Of a stretch of 64,000 bases of DNA, positions 1-8,668 are shown in pieces. Within the stretch, counting starts at the first letter, position 1, and every line of letters starts with the position of its first letter. The notes under the pieces were generated by a model. It worked only from the letters and a program-made list of their open reading frames with translations, searched no databases and was not told where the DNA came from. Position numbers and translations under genes: made by a program. Source of the stretch: Clostridium putrefaciens (GTDB taxonomy: Bacteria; Bacillota; Clostridia; Clostridiales; Clostridiaceae); contig NZ_UFWZ01000001.1 of assembly GCF_900461105.1 (NCBI RefSeq), positions 1,240,001 through 1,304,000 of the forward strand, written 5' to 3'.

Positions 1-156
1 GTGCTTCAAAGAGAGATGCTTGTGGATGCTATGGAACATCCAGAAAAGTATCCAACATTAACAATAAGAGTTTCAGGATATGCAGTTAACTTTAATAGAT
101 TATCAAAAGACCAACAAAAAGAGGTTATAAGCAGAACATTCCACGAAAAAATGTAA
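1..156 (+). CDS. pflB: Pyruvate formate-lyase, C-terminal end (partial)
   Basis: Open at the window edge; the last 51 codons are visible and end in TAA at 154-156. The peptide carries RVSGYAVNF, the glycyl-radical motif of formate acetyltransferases, in which the glycine holds the radical. The enzyme cleaves pyruvate plus CoA to acetyl-CoA and formate under anaerobic conditions in the cytosol. The next gene encodes the matching radical-SAM activating enzyme, the standard pfl arrangement, which makes PFL a better choice than another glycyl-radical enzyme. A hairpin terminator separates the two genes. Only the tail is visible, so substrate residues cannot be checked. Confidence 0.92.
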   Translation: MLQREMLVDAMEHPEKYPTLTIRVSGYAVNFNRLSKDQQKEVISRTFHEKM

Positions 157-164
157 TATATTCT

Positions 165-191
165 AGAAAAGGCTCTATAGGAGTCTTTTCT
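165..191 (+). terminator. Hairpin terminator after pflB
   Basis: AGAAAAGGCTC (165-175) faces GAGTCTTTTCT (181-191) across a 5-nt loop with one mismatch, followed by a T-rich run. It would end or attenuate pflB transcription before pflA. Confidence 0.7.
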
Positions 192-246
192 CTATTTATA
201 TACTAAAAAGATATATTTAATGTTCGTTACAAAGGAAGTGGAGATT

Positions 247-963
247 ATGAAAGGTAGAATACATTCGATTGAAACTATGGGCCTTGTAGATGGGCCTGGA
301 ATTAGAGTTGTAGTGTTTTTCCAAGGGTGTGCACTTAGATGTGCTTATTGTCATAACCCCGATACATGGAACTTTAAAGGTGGAGAGGAAATTGAAGCTT
401 TAGATCTTATAAAGAAAATATCAAGGTATAAGCCTTATTTTCATAAGTCAGGGGGAGGGGTAACGTTTTCTGGAGGAGATCCACTTATGCAGCCTAAGTT
501 TTTAATAGAGGTTTTAAAATTATGCAAGGAAAATGGAATTAAAACTGCATTAGATACCTCGGGATACGGGCTTTCAAACTATGATGAAATATTAAAATAC
601 ACAGACTTAGTTTTGTTTGATATAAAAGATGTTTCTAAAGAAAGCTATTTAAATTTAACGGGTAAGGATGGAAAAGAGGCTTGGCGATTTTTGCATGCAG
701 TAGAGAAATCTGGTGTAAAGATTTGGATAAGGCATGTGGTTATTCCAGGAATAACAGATTCTATGGAACATATAAAAGAGCTTTCTAAATTAATAAAGGT
801 AATAAAGAATGTAGAAAAGGTAGAATTATTACCATATCATACCTTAGGTTTAGATAAGTATAAAAGTATGGAGATTAAATATAAATTAGAAGGAATAGAG
901 CCTATGGATAAAGATGAATGTAAGAAGCTGGAATTAAGGCTAATAGAATTATTAAACTTATAA
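247..963 (+). CDS. pflA: Pyruvate formate-lyase-activating enzyme (radical SAM)
   Basis: Radical SAM enzyme of about 238 residues that uses a 4Fe-4S cluster and SAM to make the glycyl radical on PflB. The CALRCAYC stretch near residues 28-35 gives the CxxxCxxC cluster motif, and GGGVTFSGGDP matches the GGD/SAM-binding region of the family. An in-frame ATG exists at 220, but the ATG at 247 is preferred because GGAAGTGGAG (234-243) sits at good spacing before it and the protein then begins MKGRIHSIETMG as in typical PflA. It lies 90 bp after pflB and probably shares some of its transcription. Confidence 0.95.
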   Translation: MKGRIHSIETMGLVDGPGIRVVVFFQGCALRCAYCHNPDTWNFKGGEEIEALDLIKKISRYKPYFHKSGGGVTFSGGDPLMQPKFLIEVLKLCKENGIKTALDTSGYGLSNYDEILKYTDLVLFDIKDVSKESYLNLTGKDGKEAWRFLHAVEKSGVKIWIRHVVIPGITDSMEHIKELSKLIKVIKNVEKVELLPYHTLGLDKYKSMEIKYKLEGIEPMDKDECKKLELRLIELLNL

Positions 964-992
964 ACTTTATAGTTAATCTTATTAATTAGGTG

Positions 993-1030
993 GATAAAAA
1001 ATAGACTAGTATACTAGTCTATTTTTTATC
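993..1030. terminator. Bidirectional terminator between pflA and the reverse gene
   Basis: A perfect 38-bp palindrome centred on CTAGTATACTAG with A/T runs on both sides. It lies between convergent genes and can serve as a rho-independent terminator on either strand. Confidence 0.85.
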
Positions 1031-1040
1031 TATTTAGAGG

Positions 1041-1394
1041 TTAAGACCAATAGCAATACCAAAGTCCGTCACTAGGTATTGGTAAGTCCGTTTCTAGAAT
1101 TACATTACCATCTAAAGGCATTTTTCTATATTGCTTCCTTCTGCCACTTGGATAAATTAATTCTACCATTCTACCTTTTCTAAATAGCTCATTAGCTTTA
1201 TCGTATTCAATAGGTTCAATCATTATCCAATTATCTTCAAGGCTTAGCTTTTCATAACCAGTATTCCTAATACTTATACTTTTTTCATCGCCGGTAACTC
1301 CTACTATGCAACCCTTATCATTTATAGCTTTTAGTGTAGGTTTATCTCTTAAAATTTTTAACATATCAATAGTATCTAAGTTTTCACAATCCAT
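1041..1394 (-). CDS. Conserved hypothetical protein (117 aa)
   Basis: I do not recognise this protein. It is a small soluble protein without signal peptide or membrane segment, beginning MDCENLDTIDMLKILRDKP and ending in a Trp/Tyr-rich tail. The middle reads like a small beta-rich domain. A TTG start 18 bp further upstream is possible, but the ATG at 1394 follows a strong GAAGGGGG ribosome site (about 1403-1410), so it is preferred. It is monocistronic: a bidirectional terminator lies 3' and the neighbouring rubredoxin has its own terminator. Confidence 0.6.
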   Translation of the reverse strand: MDCENLDTIDMLKILRDKPTLKAINDKGCIVGVTGDEKSISIRNTGYEKLSLEDNWIMIEPIEYDKANELFRKGRMVELIYPSGRRKQYRKMPLDGNVILETDLPIPSDGLWYCYWS

Positions 1395-1555
1395 ATAAAG
1401 TTCCCCCTTCAAATATATAATAATATATATAATAATTAACTTTTGGTGAATAAGTTTTATTACATAATGTAAATGTTTAAAATGGTTATTTATATAGATT
1501 TTAAACTATAATTAGAGAAAAGACAAGCTTTCAGTTAATAGCCAATGTTTTACTA

Positions 1556-1595
1556 AATAAAAAGTCTATACTCAATTGAGTATAGACTTTTTATT
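1556..1595. terminator. Terminator of rubredoxin gene
   Basis: A perfect 40-bp palindrome around TATACTCAATTGAGTATA flanked by A and T runs. On the minus strand it directly follows the rubredoxin stop codon. Confidence 0.85.
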
Positions 1596-1598
1596 GTT

Positions 1599-1760
1599 CT
1601 ATTCAGTTACTTCAAATTGATCTTTGCCAACTCCACAAAGTGGGCATAGCCAATCTTCAGGTATATTTTCAAAACTAGTTCCTGGTGCTACTCCGTTATC
1701 TTCATCTCCAATTTCAGGATCGTAAACATAACCACATACTATACAAATGTATTTTTGCAT
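1599..1760 (-). CDS. Rubredoxin
   Basis: A 53-residue one-iron electron carrier. It shows both rubredoxin knuckles, [10 protein letters not shown] near the N terminus and CPLCG near the C terminus, plus the usual PGTxFxxIPxDWxCP core. The four cysteines bind one Fe. In clostridia rubredoxin passes electrons to oxygen- and peroxide-detoxifying enzymes such as rubrerythrin and flavodiiron proteins. A longer reading frame upstream is possible, but ATG at 1760 follows AGGAGG (1769-1774) and gives the canonical length. A second rubredoxin lies at 9901-10059. Confidence 0.97.
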   Translation of the reverse strand: MQKYICIVCGYVYDPEIGDEDNGVAPGTSFENIPEDWLCPLCGVGKDQFEVTE

Positions 1761-1924
1761 CGTAAAATCCTCCTTCACGTTTAAAATAAGTGATCTAATA
1801 TTCATTAGTAATAAATATTAGCTATATTCATTATAAACAAAATATATATCCTTTACAAGTAATAGAATTAATAATATATAATTTAATGAAATAAGGTTTT
1901 GTATTATTAATTCTATTATGGTTC

Positions 1925-1975
1925 CGTGAACTACTCTCCACCTAAGAGGTGGGAGCTTTCCTCGCAGGAATGTTA
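1925..1975. repeat. IS200/IS605-type end remnant (candidate)
   Basis: GTGAACTACTCTCCACCT followed by AAGAGGTGGGAG forms a short strong hairpin, then a second small hairpin CCTCGCAGG. This sequence style is common at ends of IS200/IS605 (TnpA/TnpB) elements. No tnpA or tnpB frame is nearby, so it would be a solo end or relic. The assignment is from memory of such ends, not a comparison. Confidence 0.4.
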
Positions 1976-2001
1976 AAGAGTGAAAAATGATTTATTTATA
2001 G

Positions 2002-2625
2002 TTAAACATTATTTTTAGTTTCTACCATGTTAGAAAAGTGCTGCTTTGGAATGAAACCTTTTTTTATTCCTTCTATAACTATAAGATAGGTAGCGGTAGT
2101 ATCGAATCTTGCATCGTGATAATTACCAGCTCCACCAAAAAGTCTTTGGCTAAGTTCTTCAATTTTACCCTTAGTTATACCTAAAAAGGCAATGACTTCT
2201 TCTAGCTTAGGATTTTTTATATCTCCTCTGCTATTAGATAGTCTACAAACATTTTTGTAGTAGCCCATAGTACAAAAAGGTATTTTAGGATTAAACTCTT
2301 CACCGCATCCCTCAATCTCATGTCTTAAAAACTTAATATCAAAATTAACGTTATGACCTATTACTATATCAGAAGATAAAAAGTCATCCATGAAACTTTC
2401 ATACTGATCTTCAAAATAAAGTCCACCGCTTAATTCATAAAGAGATTCTAAGGAAAAGCCATGTATTTTTTCCGCAGAAGGTTCCATAGATTCTACTGAA
2501 AAAAAGATGTTTTTACCTATAGTGCTCTGAGGTTTTGTTGAAGTGTCTACTAATATATAACTTAACTGGCATATGCTGCCTGGCCTTAAATCTGTTGTTT
2601 CTGTATCAAAAAAAATTAATTTCAT
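2002..2625 (-). CDS. DnaQ-like 3'-5' exonuclease
   Basis: A 207-residue DEDD-superfamily exonuclease. Exo I is FFDTETT at residues 4-10; Exo II is IGHNVNFDIKFL near residue 90; the Exo III region is YHDARFDTTAT near residue 170, with the H...D arrangement of DEDDh enzymes. The family includes the epsilon proofreading subunit of DNA polymerase III, but this is a stand-alone protein and its substrate (DNA proofreading, repair or RNA trimming) cannot be read from sequence. ATG at 2625 follows AGGAGG. It is monocistronic, with arginase further upstream on the same strand behind a large hairpin. Confidence 0.88.
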   Translation of the reverse strand: MKLIFFDTETTDLRPGSICQLSYILVDTSTKPQSTIGKNIFFSVESMEPSAEKIHGFSLESLYELSGGLYFEDQYESFMDDFLSSDIVIGHNVNFDIKFLRHEIEGCGEEFNPKIPFCTMGYYKNVCRLSNSRGDIKNPKLEEVIAFLGITKGKIEELSQRLFGGAGNYHDARFDTTATYLIVIEGIKKGFIPKQHFSNMVETKNNV

Positions 2626-2867
2626 CTGTAAACCTCCTGATAATAATACAACTATAAAATTAATTATAGCATAAAACTTGTTATTATTAAATAATAAAGG
2701 TTGTTTAGTTTGGGAGCAAAATGGTTAAGTTGCTTATTCTCTAAGTAACTTTGAATGTGATTCAAATGTAAATGTTGTTTTTATGAATATATATATTTTA
2801 AATAAAGAATACCAAATAAGCTTTAGCAGGTTATAAGCAAAGCTATTCTCTAGGGATAAGCGCAGGA

Positions 2868-2917
2868 ACAATATAGGGGATAGAAAGTACTGAAGTACTT
2901 TCTATCCCCTATATTGT
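2868..2917. other. Perfect 24-bp stem hairpin downstream of arginase
   Basis: ACAATATAGGGGATAG...AGTACT (2868-2891) pairs without mismatch with 2894-2917 across a 2-nt loop. There is no T run on either side, so it is not a textbook terminator. It could end arginase transcripts, stabilise the 3' end, or be a small palindromic repeat element. Confidence 0.6.
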
Positions 2918-2991
2918 GTATTCAATTAAATCAAAAATATCCTAAAAATTATATAATTATACTCTAACTATAGGAAATTATGTTTACTTAT

Positions 2992-3888
2992 CTAAATATG
3001 ACTAAATATTAGATCAATCATTTCTAAAGATAATTCTAGGGTTTTATTGTCTTTGTCAATTTTAGGGTTTAACTCAACGAAATCCATAGATTTAACATGC
3101 TTTGTGTCTAAAATAGACATTAAGATATATTTAACTTCAACTATACTTAATCCATTAGATACCGGAGTACCAGTACCGGGAACTAGCATTGAGTCTAAAG
3201 CATCAATGTCAAAACTTAGATGGATATTTTTACTACCCTTGTTATTTAAAATTTGAATAAGTTCTTTTATAACAGATTCCGCTCCATTTTTCTTTATATG
3301 TTCTGTGGACCAAACATTAAGACCGAGTTCACAAATAAGGTCTTTCTCACCTTTATCTAAATCTCTTGCCCCAATTATATAAACATTTTCGGGATTAACT
3401 TTTCTACCTTTATAAAAAATGTTTGTTAAATTCTCGTGGCCAATACCCATAGCAGCAGAAAGTGGCATTCCATGAACATTGCCAGAGGGAGAGGTTGTAT
3501 CTGTGTTTATATCTCCATGAGCATCTACCCAAATAACACTTATATCATCTAAATATTTACTAGCTCCAGAAACGCTACCAAGCCCTAAAGAATGATCTCC
3601 TCCAACAATAAAAGGGAAAACACCTGAATTTAATGAATTGTATACTTCATTTGCTAAATCTTCATTTACTTTTGTAACTGTATCTAAGTACTTCATAGTT
3701 TCATGTGCAACGTATTTATGACTTTCTTCTACTTTTGGAACAATAATATTTCCTAAATCGCAAAGTTCATGACCGTATTTTTTTGCAATATTATCGATAC
3801 CGTTTTCTCTTAAAGTATCAGGACCAAATTCTACACCTTTATTATCGCAACCGTAAAATATTGGTACACCAATTAAATTTATTTTCAT
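2992..3888 (-). CDS. rocF: Arginase
   Basis: A 298-residue ureohydrolase that splits arginine into ornithine and urea with a binuclear Mn centre. Family motifs are present in order: GGDHSLGLG near residue 95, the metal motif DAHGDINT near 120 followed by SGNVHGMPL, and SFDIDALD near 225 (the DxD pair). N-terminal GVPIFYGCDNKGVEFGP is typical of arginases rather than agmatinases. ATG at 3888 has a strong AAGGGGGTG ribosome site. Monocistronic and divergent from the polyamine transporter; the product ornithine is a polyamine precursor, so a link between the two is plausible but not shown. Confidence 0.93.
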   Translation of the reverse strand: MKINLIGVPIFYGCDNKGVEFGPDTLRENGIDNIAKKYGHELCDLGNIIVPKVEESHKYVAHETMKYLDTVTKVNEDLANEVYNSLNSGVFPFIVGGDHSLGLGSVSGASKYLDDISVIWVDAHGDINTDTTSPSGNVHGMPLSAAMGIGHENLTNIFYKGRKVNPENVYIIGARDLDKGEKDLICELGLNVWSTEHIKKNGAESVIKELIQILNNKGSKNIHLSFDIDALDSMLVPGTGTPVSNGLSIVEVKYILMSILDTKHVKSMDFVELNPKIDKDNKTLELSLEMIDLIFSHI

Positions 3889-4181
3889 AAAAAAGCACCC
3901 CCTTGAATAATTCTATAAATATATTCTATAATCAAATTGAAAAAATTTTATTAAAGAATATATTTATTTTTACAAACAAAACAATTATATATGTATTTTT
4001 AAAAAAATAAAGTACTTTATTAAAATATGTATTATTAAAAATATTCTAAATAATGCGATAGGTTTAGTTTAAAGATTTTAAAGATATGAATAAGGTTTTA
4101 GACATTATAAATCTCATATTTAATAATTATGTATATGTATATTTTGGGATTATATAAAATTAATTAAAGAAATCCACGAAA

Positions 4182-4302
4182 TTTAAGGCAAAACTATTGT
4201 ATAAGCTATGTAATTATGATATATTTTTATACGAAAATTATATTTTCGACTACTATTTAATAAATATCTTCTTTGCCTTAAAAAGGTGGGGAAGTTTTCT
4301 TT
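4182..4302 (+). promoter_or_regulatory. Candidate attenuator/riboswitch-like leader of pot operon
   Basis: TTTAAGGCAAA (4182-4192) is the exact reverse complement of TTTGCCTTAAA (4272-4282), closing a domain of about 80 nt that contains a small hairpin CGAAAAT-TAT-ATTTTCG (4232-4248). The 3' strand of this stem overlaps the 5' strand of a second hairpin, CTTCTTTGCC with GGTGGGGAAG (4269-4294, several G-U pairs), followed by TTTTCTTTTTT. The two stems are mutually exclusive, as in transcription attenuators. I do not recognise a known aptamer. potA starts 42 nt after the U tract. Confidence 0.55.
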
Positions 4303-4343
4303 TTTATAAAAAAACAAATGTAAAGTAAGGAGTTGAGAATAAA

Positions 4344-5429
4344 TTGGCGAGTAAAACAATTGTTCAATTAATAAATGCGTTTAAATCCTATGAAAAGAGT
4401 GGAAAGCCAGTGGTTAAAGGGATATCTCTTGATATAAAAGAAGGAGAGTTCTTAACTATTTTAGGTCCTAGTGGCTGTGGAAAAACTACAACCTTAAGAA
4501 TGATAGCGGGATTTGAAGAATTAACTAGTGGAAATATATATATTGATAAGGAAGAAGTTTCTTTAAAAGCACCTTATGAAAGAAGTGTTAATACAGTATT
4601 TCAAAATTATGCTTTATTTCCTCATCTTAATGTTTATAATAATATTGCATTTGGCCTTACTATGAAAAAGGTATCAAAAACAAAAATTAAAGAAAAAGTA
4701 AATGAAATGATTAAAATAGTTAGACTTGAGGGCTATGAGGATAGGATGCCATCACAGTTAAGTGGAGGTCAAAAACAAAGGGTAGCTATTGCTAGAGCCA
4801 TTATAAACAGCCCTAAAGTACTGCTCCTAGATGAACCATTAGGAGCTTTAGATCTTAAACTAAGAAAGCAGATGCAATTAGAATTGAAACATCTTCAAAA
4901 AGAATTAGGTATTACTTTTATATATGTTACTCATGATCAAGAAGAAGCTTTAACTATGTCTGATAGGATAGCTGTGATGAATGAAGGTAACATAGAACAA
5001 ATAGCTTCCCCAGAAGAAATATATGAAAAACCTAAAACTAAGTTTGTAGCTGACTTTATAGGAGAGACTAACCTAATAGAGGGAAGAGTTGCCTCTATTG
5101 AAAAGGAAAAGGTTTTATTACAAATAGGACAAAGTGAAAATATTAAGGTAGAGGACCTAGGATTTTCAATAGGTGAGTTTGTATGTATAGCAGTTAGACC
5201 AGAACGATTAAAGATTAAGAGTAAGCCAAATTTAGATGACCAGTGGTTAGAGGGTACATTGAAGGAGAAAATATACAAGGGATCTGTTTTAAAAACTGTG
5301 GTAGAACTTAATAATGGTAAAGACATAGTCATAAATGAATTTGCGGGAGAAAGCTTTGACTTCATAAATAAAAAGGATAAGGTTTTTGTAACATGGAAGA
5401 GTAATAGTGCAGTGGTGGTAAAGTCCTAA
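4344..5429 (+). CDS. potA: Spermidine/putrescine ABC transporter, ATP-binding protein
   Basis: A 361-residue ABC ATPase of the polyamine importer. Walker A GPSGCGKT is at residues 41-48, the signature LSGGQKQR near 138, Walker B LLLDEPLGALD near 160, the switch histidine in YVTHDQEEA near 195, and a C-terminal TOBE-type regulatory domain from about 240. Start is TTG at 4344, preceded by AAGGAG at 4327-4332. It overlaps potB by one base (TAATG), so the two are probably translationally coupled. The permease genes that follow confirm the Pot rather than sulfate or maltose family assignment. Confidence 0.94.
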   Translation: MASKTIVQLINAFKSYEKSGKPVVKGISLDIKEGEFLTILGPSGCGKTTTLRMIAGFEELTSGNIYIDKEEVSLKAPYERSVNTVFQNYALFPHLNVYNNIAFGLTMKKVSKTKIKEKVNEMIKIVRLEGYEDRMPSQLSGGQKQRVAIARAIINSPKVLLLDEPLGALDLKLRKQMQLELKHLQKELGITFIYVTHDQEEALTMSDRIAVMNEGNIEQIASPEEIYEKPKTKFVADFIGETNLIEGRVASIEKEKVLLQIGQSENIKVEDLGFSIGEFVCIAVRPERLKIKSKPNLDDQWLEGTLKEKIYKGSVLKTVVELNNGKDIVINEFAGESFDFINKKDKVFVTWKSNSAVVVKS

Positions 5430-6280
5430 TGAAAAAAAAGAAAAGATCATATAGGCTACTTTACCCCGTAGTAATTTGGATGACTTGTTTTTTCTTAATT
5501 CCTGTTGCACTTATGGTACTTGTAAGTTTCTTTACAAGAGGTGAGTTTGGTGAGGTTATATACAGTTTTAACGTGGAAAGTTACATAAGATTCATGGACC
5601 CATTATATTTAAACATATTATTAAAATCGCTTATTATTGCTCTTTTTACCACAGTTATTTGCTTGGTATTTGCTTATCCATTTGCATTTTTTATAGGTAG
5701 ATCTCCTAAAAAGTTTAGGGGCCCACTTATTATGCTAGTAATGCTACCTTTTTGGACTAATTCACTTATAAGAACTTATGCTTGGATAATACTTTTAAGA
5801 ACAGAGGGCATAATTAATTCATACCTTATAAAATTAAATTTTATATCAGAACCTTTAAAATTACTTTATACTAATACATCGGTGCTTATTGGTATGGTAT
5901 ATATGATGTTCCCATTTATGGTATTACCTATTTATTCTTCCGTAGAAAAGATCGACAAGTCCCTTATTGAAGCAGCATCAGATTTAGGAGCAAATCCATT
6001 TAAAAACTTTGCTAAGATAATATGGCCTCTTACTATGCCAGGGGTTATGGCAGGAGCACTTTTGGTATTTGTACCTACCTTAGGATACTTTTTTATACCA
6101 GATCTTATGGGTGGTAGTAAGGTTATATTGATTAGTAATCTTATTAAGAATCAATATCTTATGGCAAGAGACTGGCCTTTTGGATCTGCTATTTCTGTTA
6201 TATTGATCATGGTTATGCTTATTATAATAGGTGGATATTTTAAGATTACAAAATCTAAGTATAAGGATAAGGTGATGTAG
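5429..6280 (+). CDS. potB: Spermidine/putrescine ABC transporter, permease PotB
   Basis: A 283-residue inner-membrane permease with about six hydrophobic segments. The cytoplasmic EAA loop reads EAASDLGANPFKNFAKIIWP near residue 180 and docks the PotA ATPase. It starts inside the potA stop codon and ends 2 bp before the next gene, so the three genes form one operon. Together with the next gene's permease half it would form the translocation channel. Confidence 0.94.
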   Translation: MKKKKRSYRLLYPVVIWMTCFFLIPVALMVLVSFFTRGEFGEVIYSFNVESYIRFMDPLYLNILLKSLIIALFTTVICLVFAYPFAFFIGRSPKKFRGPLIMLVMLPFWTNSLIRTYAWIILLRTEGIINSYLIKLNFISEPLKLLYTNTSVLIGMVYMMFPFMVLPIYSSVEKIDKSLIEAASDLGANPFKNFAKIIWPLTMPGVMAGALLVFVPTLGYFFIPDLMGGSKVILISNLIKNQYLMARDWPFGSAISVILIMVMLIIIGGYFKITKSKYKDKVM

Positions 6281-6282
6281 AG

Positions 6283-8121
6283 TTGAAAAAGAATAATTTA
6301 AAGATTATTTCAAAAGTTTATTCAGCGTTAATTTATTTTATACTCTATATTCCAATAATAATACTTGTAATATTTTCATTTAACCAATCTAAATTAAATG
6401 CTACTTGGACAGGATTTACATTTAAATGGTATCAAAAGCTTTTAACTAATAGTGGACTTTTAGTATCCGTTAAAAATAGCCTTATAATTGCATTTGTAAG
6501 CAGTATAGTATCAGTAATGATTGGAACACTTACTGCGGTTGGTATATATAAGTCAAAATTTAAGGGAAAGTCTATAGTAGATGGAATGCTCTATATTCCT
6601 ATAGTTATACCTGAGATAGTTCTTGGTATTGCTTTATTAGCATTTTTTTCTTTGACTAAAATCAGTAGTGGAATATTAACACTTATTATAGCCCATATAA
6701 CCTTTAGTATATCTTACGTAGTAGTTGTAGTAAGGGCTAGACTAGATGGATTTGATAAGTCTATAGAAGAGGCTGCTATGGATCTTGGAGCAACGCCATT
6801 TCAAACATTTATGAAGATTACACTTCCAAGCATTATGCCGGGAGTTATTGCAGGAGGACTTTTAGCATTTACATTATCTATAGATGATGTGATAATAAGC
6901 TTTTTTGTAGCGGGACCTAGTAGTATGACTTTTCCTTTGAAGGTTTTTAATATGGTGAAATTTGGGGTTAGTCCAGAAATTAATGCCTTGTCTACAGTAC
7001 TTATAATACTAACAGTTGCTGTAGTTATAGTTGCAGAAAAGATAAGGTCTAATAATATTAAAAGTAAGAACATTAAAAGAGTTTTAGCATCCCTTATGAG
7101 TTTCATTTTTATATTTACATTAGGAGTTTGGAAGGCTTCTAGTAAAGCTGTTCATTATGAAGGAGAATTAAATATTTTTAATTGGTCAGATTACATACCA
7201 CAGCCTGTTATTGAGGAGTTTGAAAGACGATATAATATAAAAGTTAATTATTCTAGCTATGGTTCTAATGAAGAGATGTTAGCTAAAATGATGGCAGGTG
7301 GAAATGGATACGATGTAGTTGTAGCTGCGGACTATATGGTGGATATAATGAGAAAACAAGATATGCTTGAAGTGATAGATACAAATAATTTAAATAATTG
7401 GTCTAATATTGGATCAGAATTTAAGAACTTATATTTCGATAAGGAAAATAAACATAGTGTTCCATATATGAGGTCAGAGGCTATAATAGTGGTGGACTCT
7501 ACTAAAATAAAAGATGGAGAAATAAAAGACTTTAACGATCTTTGGAAAGAAAAGTTTAAAGACTCAATAGTTATGATGGATGATCCAAGAGGGGTTATTG
7601 GGATGACACTAAAAACATTAAATTATGATTTTAATGAAACGGATGTTAATAAATTAAATGAGGCAAAAGTTAAATTAAAGAAACTTCAGGTTAATATAAG
7701 GGCTTATGATAGTGATAACTCTAAGGCTATGCTTATAAGTAGGGAAGTTCCAATAGGGGTTGCCTGGTCTGCTGAGGCAGGTTTTGCAATGGCTGAAAAT
7801 AAGGATCTTAGAGCTATTATACCAGGGGAAGGATTGTTTTTACAACAAGATAACTTTGTAATACCAAAGGGCTCAAAAAATTCTAAAGAAGCAGAACTGT
7901 TCCTAAATTATGTATTAGAATCAGATGTGAGTATAGAATTTACTAAAGCTTATCCTTATACAAATTGTAATGAAGCAACCTATCCAATGACACCAAAAGA
8001 AATACTAGAAAGTCCTTTGTCTTTTCCACCAAAAGAGGAATTAGAAAAAGGAGATTACTTAATGGATATAGGAGATGCTGTGAAGTATTATGATTTAATT
8101 TGGTCAGAAATTAAGAATTAG
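6283..8121 (+). CDS. potCD: PotC-PotD fusion: permease plus substrate-binding protein
   Basis: A 612-residue fusion. Residues 1 to about 260 are a PotC permease with six hydrophobic segments and an EAA loop (EEAAMDLGATPFQTFMKITL). A further hydrophobic segment near residues 265-285 acts as an anchor, and residues from about 290 to 612 are a PotD-type polyamine-binding protein (LNIFNWSDYIPQPVIEEFE, then GNGYDVVVAADY). The substrate-binding domain is thus tethered outside the membrane instead of being a separate lipoprotein. Start is TTG at 6283, 3 bp after potB. Fusions of this type are, to my knowledge, known in Firmicutes. No terminator was seen after it. Confidence 0.92.
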   Translation: MKKNNLKIISKVYSALIYFILYIPIIILVIFSFNQSKLNATWTGFTFKWYQKLLTNSGLLVSVKNSLIIAFVSSIVSVMIGTLTAVGIYKSKFKGKSIVDGMLYIPIVIPEIVLGIALLAFFSLTKISSGILTLIIAHITFSISYVVVVVRARLDGFDKSIEEAAMDLGATPFQTFMKITLPSIMPGVIAGGLLAFTLSIDDVIISFFVAGPSSMTFPLKVFNMVKFGVSPEINALSTVLIILTVAVVIVAEKIRSNNIKSKNIKRVLASLMSFIFIFTLGVWKASSKAVHYEGELNIFNWSDYIPQPVIEEFERRYNIKVNYSSYGSNEEMLAKMMAGGNGYDVVVAADYMVDIMRKQDMLEVIDTNNLNNWSNIGSEFKNLYFDKENKHSVPYMRSEAIIVVDSTKIKDGEIKDFNDLWKEKFKDSIVMMDDPRGVIGMTLKTLNYDFNETDVNKLNEAKVKLKKLQVNIRAYDSDNSKAMLISREVPIGVAWSAEAGFAMAENKDLRAIIPGEGLFLQQDNFVIPKGSKNSKEAELFLNYVLESDVSIEFTKAYPYTNCNEATYPMTPKEILESPLSFPPKEELEKGDYLMDIGDAVKYYDLIWSEIKN

Positions 8122-8239
8122 TATTTTACATTTTAATTGTGGAACCTCATAAACTTTAAGTATTTCAAAAGCAAACTTGTGTTCAAGAAAATGTTATCAT
8201 AAATGAAGCATAAGTGTGCAAGAAAATATTATAATAATA

Positions 8240-8268
8240 TTGACAGTTTGTTATTAACACTATATAAT
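8240..8268 (+). promoter_or_regulatory. Sigma-A-type promoter of the asnA T-box leader
   Basis: TTGACA (8240-8245), a 17-bp spacer and TATAAT (8263-8268): a consensus vegetative promoter. Transcription would begin near 8275, ahead of the T-box. A second TTGACA at 8298-8303 lacks a well-placed -10. Confidence 0.75.
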
Positions 8269-8320
8269 AATAAACAAATAAATAATTATAATAAGCATTG
8301 ACAGGAAGAGTAATTATAAA

Positions 8321-8564
8321 GGTAAGTTTTAGCGAGTGGGAGTTGGTGGAAGTCCTATACTAAATTTATAATGAAGAACATCCTAGAGCTTTCAAGCGAA
8401 ATCTAAGAGAGTAGCATTGAACGGGGCCTAAACGTTAAAAATAGGACAGTATCGAATTGATTCATTCATTCTGTACTGATTAAGTGAACTATTTTAGTTA
8501 ACCTAGGTGGTACCGCGAAAGTTTAGTCTTTCGTCCTAATTTATTAGGACGAAGGACTTTTTTT
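8321..8564 (+). promoter_or_regulatory. T-box leader specific for tRNA-Asn
   Basis: The T-box sequence AGGTGGTACCGCG lies at 8505-8517, followed by a terminator stem (8525 to about 8564, AGTCTTTCGTCCTAA with TTAGGACGAAGGACT and a T run). The stem I region 8325-8400 contains GAAGAACATCCTAGAG; the AAC at 8377-8379 is in the position of a specifier codon and means Asn. Uncharged tRNA-Asn would pair with the specifier and the T-box bulge and stabilise the antiterminator, so asnA is expressed when asparagine is short. The exact 5' edge is uncertain. Confidence 0.93.
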
Positions 8565-8668
8565 ATTTAAGTGAATTTGGTTATATTTATTGAAATAGTG
8601 ATGAACCTATCATTATAACGTTTTAAAGTTAAAAAGCCTGTAAGGTGACAGAAAGTTGGAGGAATGAC

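Noticed and set aside
4182-4302. Purine, preQ1 or guanidine riboswitch upstream of potA
   Set aside because: Conserved core sequences of these classes are not present; only the attenuator-like geometry is supported.
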